Assembly: GCA_016217625.1 (NCBI GenBank)
Contig: JACRHK010000083.1
Location: 1 to 5,953 of the forward strand
Origin: Nitrospirota bacterium
GTDB taxonomy: Bacteria; Nitrospirota; RBG-16-64-22; JACRHK01
Length of the DNA stretch: 5,953 nt
Direction of reading: 5' to 3'
Positions 1 to 3,880 of the stretch are shown piece by piece. The position numbers and the translations under genes are program-made. The notes beneath the pieces are model-generated. The model was not told the DNA's origin, did no database searches, and saw nothing but the letters and a program-made list of their open reading frames with translations. Numbering within the stretch: position 1 is the stretch's first letter; each line of letters opens with the position of its first letter.

Positions 1-154
1 GCCGGAGGGGGTGGAGATGGTGATGCCCGGAGACAACGTGCGGATGGCGGTGGATCTGATTACCCCGATTGCGATGGAGAAGGAGCTGCGGTTTGCGATT
101 CGGGAGGGGGGCCGGACGGTGGGGGCCGGGGTGATTACGGAAATCACCGAATAA
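1..154 (+). CDS. tuf: Elongation factor Tu, C-terminal end (5'-truncated by window)
   Basis: The frame starting at base 2 encodes the last 50 residues of EF-Tu and ends with TAA at 152–154. EF-Tu is the cytoplasmic GTPase that delivers aminoacyl-tRNA to the ribosomal A site. The visible part belongs to domain 3, the second C-terminal beta-barrel. It carries the family-typical stretches [35 protein letters not shown] and a final VITEITE, which match the C-terminus of bacterial EF-Tu almost residue for residue. The G domain lies outside the window, so its motifs cannot be checked. rpmG follows after 21 bases, which suggests cotranscription. A tuf copy directly upstream of rpmG–tRNA–secE–nusG is a common bacterial arrangement. 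Identification is secure; whether a second tuf copy exists elsewhere cannot be judged. Confidence 0.97.
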   Translation, partial: PEGVEMVMPGDNVRMAVDLITPIAMEKELRFAIREGGRTVGAGVITEITE

Positions 155-175
155 CAGGGACAGGATGAGGGGATC

Positions 176-328
176 ATGCGTGAGATCATCTTGATGGCGT
201 GCACGGCGTGCAAGCACCGCAACTACTCGACGAGGAAGAATCGCAAGAACACCACCGAGAAGCTGGAACTCCGGAAGTATTGCCCCTTCTGCCGGAATCA
301 CACGGCGCATAAGGAGACGAAAGCATAG
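176..328 (+). CDS. rpmG: 50S ribosomal protein L33, zinc-ribbon form
   Basis: This 50-residue protein starts with ATG at 176 and stops with TAG at 326–328; it is the usual length for bL33. It is a small protein of the large ribosomal subunit that sits near the E site. The sequence begins [19 protein letters not shown] and has two Cys pairs, C9/C12 and C36/C39 (CTAC and CPFC). These form the four-cysteine zinc ribbon of the 'C+' form of L33. Basic residues between the pairs (RKNRKN, then KLELRKYC) fit rRNA binding. A purine-rich Shine–Dalgarno region (AGGATGAGGGG, 162–172) precedes the start. Some bacteria carry an additional cysteine-free L33 paralogue for zinc limitation; none is visible here. 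The gene is followed by an A/T-rich heptamer-repeat spacer and then tRNA-Trp. Confidence 0.96.
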   Translation: MREIILMACTACKHRNYSTRKNRKNTTEKLELRKYCPFCRNHTAHKETKA

Positions 329-336
329 AGCAAGGC

Positions 337-421
337 AAAACGCAGAACGCAAATTTCAAAATGCAAAATAACGAACCGAACCCCACATTTTGCATTTTTC
401 ATTTTGCATTTTGCATTGAAA
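337..421 (+). repeat. Heptamer-repeat hairpin 1 (A/T-rich) between rpmG and tRNA-Trp
   Basis: Two arms are built of 7-base units. The left arm, 337–371, reads AAAACGC AGAACGC AAATTTC AAAATGC AAAATAA. The right arm, 387–421, reads ATTTTGC ATTTTTC ATTTTGC ATTTTGC ATTGAAA. They flank a 15-base centre. Bases 358–369 and 387–398 are perfect 12-base reverse complements, and the outer units pair imperfectly. The composition is sharply A/T-rich against GC-rich flanking genes. The right arm lacks a GC stem followed by a T-tract, so it is not a standard intrinsic terminator. The element would be transcribed between rpmG and the tRNA. Its function is unknown to me. Confidence 0.85.
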
Positions 422-426
422 AATGT

Positions 427-503
427 AGGCCAGTAGCTCTAACTGGTAGAGCGGCGGACTCCAAATCCGCGGGTTGGGGGTTCGAATCCCTCCTGGCCTG
501 CCA
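427..503 (+). tRNA. trnW: tRNA-Trp (anticodon CCA), 3' CCA encoded
   Basis: A full cloverleaf can be folded. The acceptor stem AGGCCAG (427–433) pairs with CTGGCCT (493–499). T434 and A435 occupy positions 8 and 9. The D stem is GCTC (436–439)/GAGC (449–452), with the loop GG at 445–446. The anticodon stem GCGGA (454–458) pairs with TCCGC (466–470) around the loop CTCCAAA, giving anticodon CCA at 461–463. The variable region is 471–475. The T stem is 476–480/488–492 with one G·T pair, and its loop is TTCGAAT. The discriminator is G500 and CCA is encoded at 501–503. The A1–U72 pair, G73 and the CCA anticodon are known identity elements for bacterial tryptophanyl-tRNA synthetase. It lies between protein genes on the same strand, so it is probably cut out of a longer transcript. 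Confidence 0.98.
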
Positions 504-512
504 GGTTAAAAC

Positions 513-605
513 AGTCATGAGTCAAGAGTCATGAGTCAAGAGAGAAGGACAGTGGCATCTCTGCGCTCACGCCACTCTAGGCTCCTGACTTCCGACACCC
601 GACTG
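513..605 (+). repeat. Heptamer-repeat hairpin 2 between tRNA-Trp and secE
   Basis: The left arm, 513–540, holds four tandem units AGTCATG AGTCAAG AGTCATG AGTCAAG. It is followed by the degenerate unit AGAGAAG. The right arm, about 582–605, has the complementary 7-base step CTCCTGA CTTCCGA CACCCGA CTG. Aligning the left arm from 512 with the reverse complement of the right arm gives 17 matches in 24 positions. Between the arms sits a separate small hairpin, AGTGGC (551–556) with GCCACT (571–576), a perfect 6-bp stem. No T-tract follows, so it does not look like an intrinsic terminator. The right arm ends about 18 bases before the secE start codon. Confidence 0.82.
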
Positions 606-622
606 TTATTGAGAGTGCGACA

Positions 623-808
623 GTGATTGAGCGGTTGAAAGAGTTTTTCCGCGAAGTGCGGATAGAGATCAAGAAGGTGGTGTTCCCCACCAAGCAGGAT
701 CTGGTGGGGGCGACGCGGGTCGTGCTGGTGGCGGTCTTCGCCATCGCCATTTACCTCTGGATGGTGGATCTGCTGCTCGTGTGGGGCGTGCGCTTCATCT
801 TGCGATGA
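623..808 (+). CDS. secE: Preprotein translocase subunit SecE
   Basis: This 61-residue protein starts with GTG at 623 and ends with TGA at 806–808. SecE is the small essential subunit of the SecYEG inner-membrane channel; it clamps SecY. The N-terminal amphipathic part (residues 4–28, LKEFFREVRIEIKKVVFPTKQDL) carries the SecE signature, with a Phe where many homologues have Trp (VxWPT). A single membrane segment follows at about residues 33–55 (VVLVAVFAIAIYLWMVDLLLVWG). This is the short one-helix form seen in most bacteria, unlike the three-helix E. coli protein. GTG 623 is the only plausible start: no ATG, GTG or TTG lies in frame in the short upstream stretch, and a weak GAGAG at 611–615 precedes it. 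nusG follows with overlapping or near-adjacent start signals, the classic secE–nusG pair. Confidence 0.95.
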   Translation: MIERLKEFFREVRIEIKKVVFPTKQDLVGATRVVLVAVFAIAIYLWMVDLLLVWGVRFILR

Positions 809-809
809 C

Positions 810-815
810 GGAGAG
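810..815 (+). promoter_or_regulatory. Ribosome binding site deciding the nusG start
   Basis: GGAGAG lies just after the secE stop and 7 bases before ATG 823. It supports 823 rather than 805 as the nusG start, because 805 has only secE coding sequence without purine-rich content upstream. Confidence 0.7.
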
Positions 816-822
816 TTTCGGA

Positions 823-1353
823 ATGGCCAAACGGTGGTACGTCGTCCATACCTATTCGGGGTTTGAGAAAAAGGTCGAAGCGAGCATTAAGGAGCGGGCT
901 AAGGCGCTGGGGTTGGAGCAGCAGATCGCGCGGGTGCTCGTTCCGACCGAAGACGTGGTGGAGCTCCGACGCGGCAAGAAACGGGTCTCCTCGCGGAAGT
1001 TCTTCCCCGGGTATGTCCTGGTGGAGTTGGAGATGGACGACGCCACCTGGCATCTGATCAAAGAGACCCCCAAGGTCACCGGGTTTGTCGGGGGAGATAC
1101 GGCCCCTGCCCCGTTGACGGACGAGGAGGTGGGCGCCCTCCTCAGGCAGGTGGAGACAGGGGCGGCGGCGCCTCGGATGAAGATTCTCTACCACCGGGGG
1201 GACACCGTGCGGATTGCCGACGGACCGTTCACCAACTTTTCGGGGGTAGTGGAAGAGGTCAACGTCGATCAGAAGCGGCTCAAGGTCATGGTCAGCATTT
1301 TCGGCCGGCAGACCCCTGTAGAGCTGGAATTCCTGCAGGTGGAGAAAGGGTAA
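823..1353 (+). CDS. nusG: Transcription termination/antitermination factor NusG
   Basis: The protein has 176 residues from ATG 823, the usual length. NusG binds the RNA polymerase clamp, promotes processive elongation and can contact Rho or ribosomal protein S10 through its C-terminal domain. The NGN domain spans about residues 1–110, from MAKRWYVVHTYSGFEKKVEA through VLVPTEDVVELRRGKK to FFPGYVLVELEMDD and VTGFVGG. The KOW domain, about 124–174, contains GDTVRIADGPFTNFSGVVEEV. I chose ATG 823 because GGAGAG at 810–815 sits 7 bases upstream and because MAKRWYVVHTYSG is the family-typical start. An in-frame ATG at 805 overlaps the secE stop as ATGA and would add six residues (MTESFG), but it has no Shine–Dalgarno sequence. 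A GTG at 781 would lie deep inside secE and is unlikely. Confidence 0.96.
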   Translation: MAKRWYVVHTYSGFEKKVEASIKERAKALGLEQQIARVLVPTEDVVELRRGKKRVSSRKFFPGYVLVELEMDDATWHLIKETPKVTGFVGGDTAPAPLTDEEVGALLRQVETGAAAPRMKILYHRGDTVRIADGPFTNFSGVVEEVNVDQKRLKVMVSIFGRQTPVELEFLQVEKG

Positions 1354-1374
1354 AGAAACCCCCACCCTTCTCCT

Positions 1375-1394
1375 CCCCCGATGGCCATCGGGGG
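1375..1394 (+). promoter_or_regulatory. Perfect 20-base palindrome in the rplK leader
   Basis: CCCCCGATGG is followed directly by its reverse complement CCATCGGGGG, in the 75-base gap between nusG and rplK. As RNA it would form a stable hairpin of about 8 bp closing a GGCC tetraloop. No T-tract follows (GCTGAGGTAGAGG), so it is not an intrinsic terminator. It ends about 20 bases before the rplK Shine–Dalgarno. In E. coli, L1 represses translation of rplK–rplA by binding near the rplK start. The location fits such an operator, but I cannot match this hairpin to the L1-binding consensus, so the role is open. Confidence 0.5.
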
Positions 1395-1428
1395 GCTGAG
1401 GTAGAGGCACGATCAGAGGAGACGCGCG

Positions 1429-1854
1429 ATGTCGAAGCCAGTGGCAGCCAACATTAAGCTCCAGATCCCCGCGGGCAAGGCGAATCCCGCCCCTCCCGTC
1501 GGTCCGGCGCTGGGTCAGCACGGGGTCAATATCATGGAGTTCTGCAAGGCGTTCAACGCCAAGACCCAGAACCAGGGGGAGATGATCATCCCGGTCGTGG
1601 TCACCGTCTACGCCGACCGATCCTTCACCTTCGTGACGAAGACCCCTCCGGCGGCGGATCTGCTGAAGAAGGCGTCGGGGATCATCAAGGGATCGGGGAT
1701 CCCCAACAAGGAGAAGGTGGGAAAGGTGACGGCGGCCCAAGTGCGGGAGATCGCCCAGACGAAGCTTCCGGACCTGAACACCCGAAGTCTGGAGGCTGCG
1801 ATCAAGACCGTGGAGGGGACGGCCCGGAGCATGGGGATCGACCTCCTCCAGTAA
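1429..1854 (+). CDS. rplK: 50S ribosomal protein L11
   Basis: This 141-residue protein has exactly the common length for uL11. L11 binds the GTPase-associated centre of 23S rRNA together with L10 and the L7/L12 stalk. It contacts elongation factors and is needed for stringent-response activation by RelA. The N-terminal domain (about residues 1–70) shows [20 protein letters not shown], with the conserved proline-rich stretch bordering the thiostrepton site, then [18 protein letters not shown]. The C-terminal rRNA-binding domain (about 72–141) has [15 protein letters not shown] and a final [17 protein letters not shown]…[21 protein letters not shown] 1429 is preceded by AGAGGAGA (1415–1422) at good spacing. 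rplA follows after 53 bases, as usual for the rplKA pair, which L1 typically autoregulates. Confidence 0.98.
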   Translation: MSKPVAANIKLQIPAGKANPAPPVGPALGQHGVNIMEFCKAFNAKTQNQGEMIIPVVVTVYADRSFTFVTKTPPAADLLKKASGIIKGSGIPNKEKVGKVTAAQVREIAQTKLPDLNTRSLEAAIKTVEGTARSMGIDLLQ

Positions 1855-1857
1855 GAT

Positions 1858-1871
1858 CCCGCCGTGGCGGG
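1858..1871 (+). other. Short GC hairpin between rplK and rplA
   Basis: CCCGCC and GGCGGG are separated by GT, giving a compact stem of about 5 bp and a four-base loop right after the rplK stop. Only TTG follows before GCGCC, so there is no T-tract and it does not qualify as a terminator. It may simply separate the two reading frames. Confidence 0.4.
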
Positions 1872-1907
1872 TTGCGCCTGGTCCTGTTGAGGGGATAGGG
1901 GGAAAGG

Positions 1908-2612
1908 ATGCAGCGAGGAAAGCGGTATCGAGAAAGCCGGAAACACATGGAACAAGGCCGGGAGTATCCGCTCGAGGAGGCGATCGGCCTGGTCCGCCGG
2001 ACGGCCTTCGCGAAGTTCGATGAGACGGTGGACCTTGCCGTCCGGTTGGGCGTAGATCCCAAGCATGCCGATCAGATGGTGCGCGGTACGGTGGTGCTGC
2101 CCCACGGTCGCGGCAAAGCGGTGCGCGTCCTGGTCTTCGCCAAGGGGGAGAAGGAGATCGGGGCCCGCGAGGCCGGGGCCGACTATGTGGGGGCTGAGGA
2201 TCTGGTCGAGCGGATTCAACAGGGGTGGATGGAGTTCGACCAGGTGGTCGCCACGCCCGATCTGATGGGGCAGGTGGGGCGCCTCGGGAAGATCCTCGGT
2301 CCGCGCGGGTTGATGCCGAGCCCCAAGGTGGGGACGGTGACGTTTGAGGTCGGCAAAGCAGTCCGGGAGATCAAGCTGGGACGGGTGGAATACCGGGTGG
2401 AGAAGGCGGGGATCGTCCACGTCCCCATCGGCAAGGCCTCCTTCGACGAGAAGAAGCTATACGAGAACGCTGTGTCCGTCCTGGGCTCCATCGTGAAGGC
2501 CAAGCCGGCTTCCAGCAAGGGGCGGTATCTCCGTTCCATCTCCGTCTCCTCCACGATGGGACCGGGGATCCGGATCGACCCGGCGCAAGTGGGGAACCTG
2601 TTCGAGCATTAA
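1908..2612 (+). CDS. rplA: 50S ribosomal protein L1
   Basis: This 234-residue protein is full length for uL1. L1 forms the mobile L1 stalk near the E site and helps release deacylated tRNA. In many bacteria it also represses translation of rplK–rplA. The N-terminus [10 protein letters not shown]…[10 protein letters not shown] fits the family. The first domain includes [31 protein letters not shown] (about residues 37–67). The second domain contains the L1 signature around residues 117–143 ([24 protein letters not shown]), followed by [17 protein letters not shown]. The chain re-enters domain 1 and ends [15 protein letters not shown]. The start at 1908 has a purine-rich site, AGGGGGAAAGG, at 1897–1907. 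The downstream ATG at residue 14 would remove conserved residues. A heptamer-repeat hairpin begins two bases after the stop codon. Confidence 0.98.
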   Translation: MQRGKRYRESRKHMEQGREYPLEEAIGLVRRTAFAKFDETVDLAVRLGVDPKHADQMVRGTVVLPHGRGKAVRVLVFAKGEKEIGAREAGADYVGAEDLVERIQQGWMEFDQVVATPDLMGQVGRLGKILGPRGLMPSPKVGTVTFEVGKAVREIKLGRVEYRVEKAGIVHVPIGKASFDEKKLYENAVSVLGSIVKAKPASSKGRYLRSISVSSTMGPGIRIDPAQVGNLFEH

Positions 2613-2614
2613 GC

Positions 2615-2686
2615 GTCCGAGGTCCAAAGTCCGATGTCCTAAGTCGAAGATCTTTGATCTCGGCCTCGGACCTTGGACTTCGGACT
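2615..2686 (+). repeat. Heptamer-repeat hairpin 3 between rplA and the L10 leader
   Basis: The element can be cut into ten consecutive 7-base units without a break. The left units are GTCCGAG GTCCAAA GTCCGAT GTCCTAA GTCGAAG. The two units around the turn are ATCTTTG ATCTCGG, and the right units are CCTCGGA CCTTGGA CTTCGGA, then CT. The outer 21 bases of each arm (2615–2635 with 2665–2685) pair at 18 positions, with one further G·T pair. The centre closes as AGATC TTT GATCT (2648–2660). The left arm has one extra unit. It lies wholly in the spacer, starting two bases after the rplA stop and ending 7 bases before the L10 leader. No T-tract follows. Confidence 0.88.
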
Positions 2687-2693
2687 AGAAACG

Positions 2694-2766
2694 GTGTCAG
2701 AGACAGCAGGGACCCCGAACAGGTTCGGGGTTTAATCGCCACGGCGCCCTGCCGAGACCCGGGCAC
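2694..2766 (+). ncRNA. Ribosomal protein L10 leader (r-leader, L10(L12)4 binding site)
   Basis: This matches the known L10 leader, an mRNA structure upstream of rplJ. It is bound by the L10–L7/L12 complex to repress rplJL. The outer stem pairs GTGTC (2694–2698) with GGCAC (2762–2766) through one wobble. An asymmetric purine-rich internal loop follows (AGAGACA on one side, CGAGACCC on the other), fitting the kink-turn-like part. The core stem pairs GCAGGG (2706–2711) with CCCTGC (2747–2752). Two hairpins lie inside it. The first is ACCCCGAA (2712–2719) with TTCGGGGT (2724–2731). The second is CGCC (2737–2740) with GGCG (2743–2746). They are separated by the conserved TTAAT (2732–2736). The CCTGCCGAGAC segment is also typical. 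The leader ends 94 bases before the rplJ start. The assignment rests on pattern memory and hand folding; an Rfam RF00557 covariance search would settle it. Confidence 0.88.
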
Positions 2767-2768
2767 GG

Positions 2769-2788
2769 CCTGCCTGCTGGCAGGCAGG
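2769..2788 (+). repeat. Palindromic hairpin just downstream of the L10 leader
   Basis: CCTGCCTG (2769–2776) and its reverse complement CAGGCAGG (2781–2788) flank the loop CTGG. A shifted register, GCCTGCC/GGCAGGC around TGCT, is also possible. The hairpin sits between the L10 leader and the rplJ Shine–Dalgarno. No T-tract follows (GGAGCAGCCTTTCCC), so it is not a clear attenuator. Its 3' arm overlaps GGCAGGG (2783–2789), which is complementary to CCCTGCC (2747–2753) in the leader core. Confidence 0.65.
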
Positions 2789-2860
2789 GGAGCAGCCTTT
2801 CCCTGGAGAGCGCTCGGGGAGGTCTCCGTCGACTCTACAGAGAAAGGAGGAGAGCAGCGG

Positions 2861-3376
2861 ATGAAGCGTCCTGAGAAACAACAGATGATTTCCGATCTCC
2901 AGGAGAAGTTCAGCCGGGCCAAGGCCGCCGTGCTGACGGAGTACCGGGGGTTGAGCGTCCAGGAGCTGGAGGATCTGCGGATGCAGCTCCGCAGCGCGGA
3001 CGTGGAATACCGGGTCGTCAAGAACACGCTGGCGGCCCGCGCGGCCGCAGGCACGGGGCTGGAATGTCTGCGGGAGTCCTTCACCGGCCCGGTGGGCATC
3101 GCCATCAGCTACAACGATCCCCTGTCGCCGGCCAAGGTCCTCACAGCGTTCGCCAAGAAACAGGAGAAGCTCCGGCTGGTCGTGGGGGCCCTCGAGGGGC
3201 GGCTGGTGGACGCCAAGGGGCTCAAGGGGTTGGCGACGCTGCCGGGTCTCAAGCAGCTGCGCGCGGGTCTGGTCGGCCTGCTCCAGGCCCCTGCCGCCTG
3301 CCTGGCCCGCGTCCTGGCCGCGCCGGGGACGCAGGTGGCGAGGGTGCTGAAGGCGCGGAGCGAGCAGGTTCATTAG
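2861..3376 (+). CDS. rplJ: 50S ribosomal protein L10
   Basis: The protein has 171 residues from ATG 2861, a normal length for uL10. L10 anchors the L7/L12 stalk to 23S rRNA next to L11. It also represses rplJL through the leader when in excess. The N-terminal rRNA-binding domain (about residues 1–105) shows MKRPEKQQMISDLQEKF, the typical AVLTEYRGLSVQEL (23–36) and YRVVKNTLAARA (50–61), then FTGPVGIAISYNDP. The C-terminal helical tail (about 130–171) carries hydrophobic segments such as LRAGLVGLLQAPAACLARVL that bind L7/L12 N-terminal dimers. An AAAGGAGGAG site (2843–2852) precedes the start. The frame is open further upstream to 2654, but that would run through the L10 leader and lacks homologous sequence, so the longer start is rejected. 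Confidence 0.97.
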   Translation: MKRPEKQQMISDLQEKFSRAKAAVLTEYRGLSVQELEDLRMQLRSADVEYRVVKNTLAARAAAGTGLECLRESFTGPVGIAISYNDPLSPAKVLTAFAKKQEKLRLVVGALEGRLVDAKGLKGLATLPGLKQLRAGLVGLLQAPAACLARVLAAPGTQVARVLKARSEQVH

Positions 3377-3379
3377 TGC

Positions 3380-3470
3380 AGTCAACAGTCAGTAGTCAAG
3401 AGTCAATAGTGGAAAAAGTCCGAAGTCAAAGAGCGGAAGTACTCACTCCTGACTTCTGACTCCTGACTTC
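3380..3470 (+). repeat. Heptamer-repeat hairpin 4 between rplJ and rplL
   Basis: The left arm (3380–3407) has four units, AGTCAAC AGTCAGT AGTCAAG AGTCAAT. After a 9-base step, further units appear, AGTCCGA AGTCAAA (3417–3430). The right arm (3443–3470) reads TCACTCC TGACTTC TGACTCC TGACTTC. AGTCA in the left units pairs with TGACT in the right units, with the two remaining positions variable. GAAGTCA (3422–3428) and TGACTTC (3450–3456) are a perfect 7-base pair that could close a shorter inner hairpin. The array fills most of the 117-base gap and ends just upstream of the strong rplL ribosome binding site. No T-tract follows. Confidence 0.85.
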
Positions 3471-3481
3471 ATTCCCTTAAG

Positions 3482-3488
3482 AAGGAGG
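3482..3488 (+). promoter_or_regulatory. Near-consensus ribosome binding site of rplL
   Basis: AAGGAGG lies 5 bases before ATG 3494. Together with AGGAGG before rplJ it is the closest match to the anti-Shine–Dalgarno sequence in the window. Strong translation is expected because L7/L12 is present in several copies per ribosome while L10 is present once. Confidence 0.8.
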
Positions 3489-3493
3489 AAATC

Positions 3494-3856
3494 ATGGCAG
3501 AGCTGGCAAAACTGGTGGACGAGTTGAGCGGGCTGTCCGTCTTGGAGGCCGCGGATCTGAGCAAGCTCCTGGAGGAGAAGTGGGGCGTGTCGGCTGCCGC
3601 GCCTGTGGCGGTGGCTGCCGCCGCGGCCCCCGCGGCCGAGGAGAAGACGACCTTTGACGCGATCCTCGTCCATGCGGGCGACAAGAAGATCCAGGTCATT
3701 AAAGTGGTCCGGGAGCTTACCAGCCTGGGCCTGAAAGAGGCCAAGGATCTCGTGGAGGGCGCGCCCAAGCCTATCAAGACGGGCGTCTCAAAGGAAGAAG
3801 CGGCCGCCATCAAGGCGAAGATTGAAGAGGTCGGAGGCGCGGTCGAGATCAAATAA
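3494..3856 (+). CDS. rplL: 50S ribosomal protein L7/L12
   Basis: This 120-residue protein is of standard length for bL12, the multicopy stalk protein that recruits and activates translational GTPases. The N-terminal dimerization and L10-binding part is about residues 1–30 ([30 protein letters not shown]). A flexible Ala/Pro/Val-rich hinge runs from about 33 to 50 ([18 protein letters not shown]). The globular C-terminal domain (about 52–120) begins [24 protein letters not shown] and carries the highly conserved [26 protein letters not shown]. These helices form the factor-binding surface. It lies downstream of rplJ as in nearly all bacteria, but is separated by a repeat-filled 117-base spacer. 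rpoB follows after 24 bases. Confidence 0.98.
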   Translation: MAELAKLVDELSGLSVLEAADLSKLLEEKWGVSAAAPVAVAAAAAPAAEEKTTFDAILVHAGDKKIQVIKVVRELTSLGLKEAKDLVEGAPKPIKTGVSKEEAAAIKAKIEEVGGAVEIK

Positions 3857-3880
3857 CCGGCGGCAGGCGGGAGAAAGAGT

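Noticed and set aside
387..426. Possible promoter before tRNA-Trp in the A/T-rich arm
   Set aside because: The A/T-rich repeats give several weak -35/-10 look-alikes, but no TTGACA/TATAAT pair with good spacing that stands out from the repeat itself.
751..1740. 329-codon minus-strand open frame across secE, nusG and rplK
   Set aside because: It spans three conserved + strand genes and their spacers. The composition is low-complexity and it has no recognisable domain, so it is a shadow.
1608..2420. 270-codon minus-strand open frame across rplK and rplA
   Set aside because: It is antisense to conserved ribosomal protein genes and its product shows no family resemblance.
2615..2686. Intrinsic terminator after rplA
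   Set aside because: The stem is long and imperfect and is followed by AGAAACGG, not a T-tract. A known L10 leader and rplJ follow in the same direction.
2654..2860. Upstream extension of the rplJ frame by 69 codons
   Set aside because: The open stretch passes through the heptamer element and the L10 leader. The encoded residues do not resemble L10, and a strong ribosome site precedes ATG 2861.
3064..3459. 131-codon + strand open frame overlapping rplJ in another frame
   Set aside because: It overlaps the conserved L10 coding region and runs into the repeat spacer. Its Gly/Ala/Arg/Gln-rich product has no family match, so it is an out-of-frame shadow.
3380..3470. CRISPR-like array in the repeated AGTCA units
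   Set aside because: Units are 7 bases long, directly tandem and without spacers, and the second arm is reverse-complemented, unlike CRISPR repeats.
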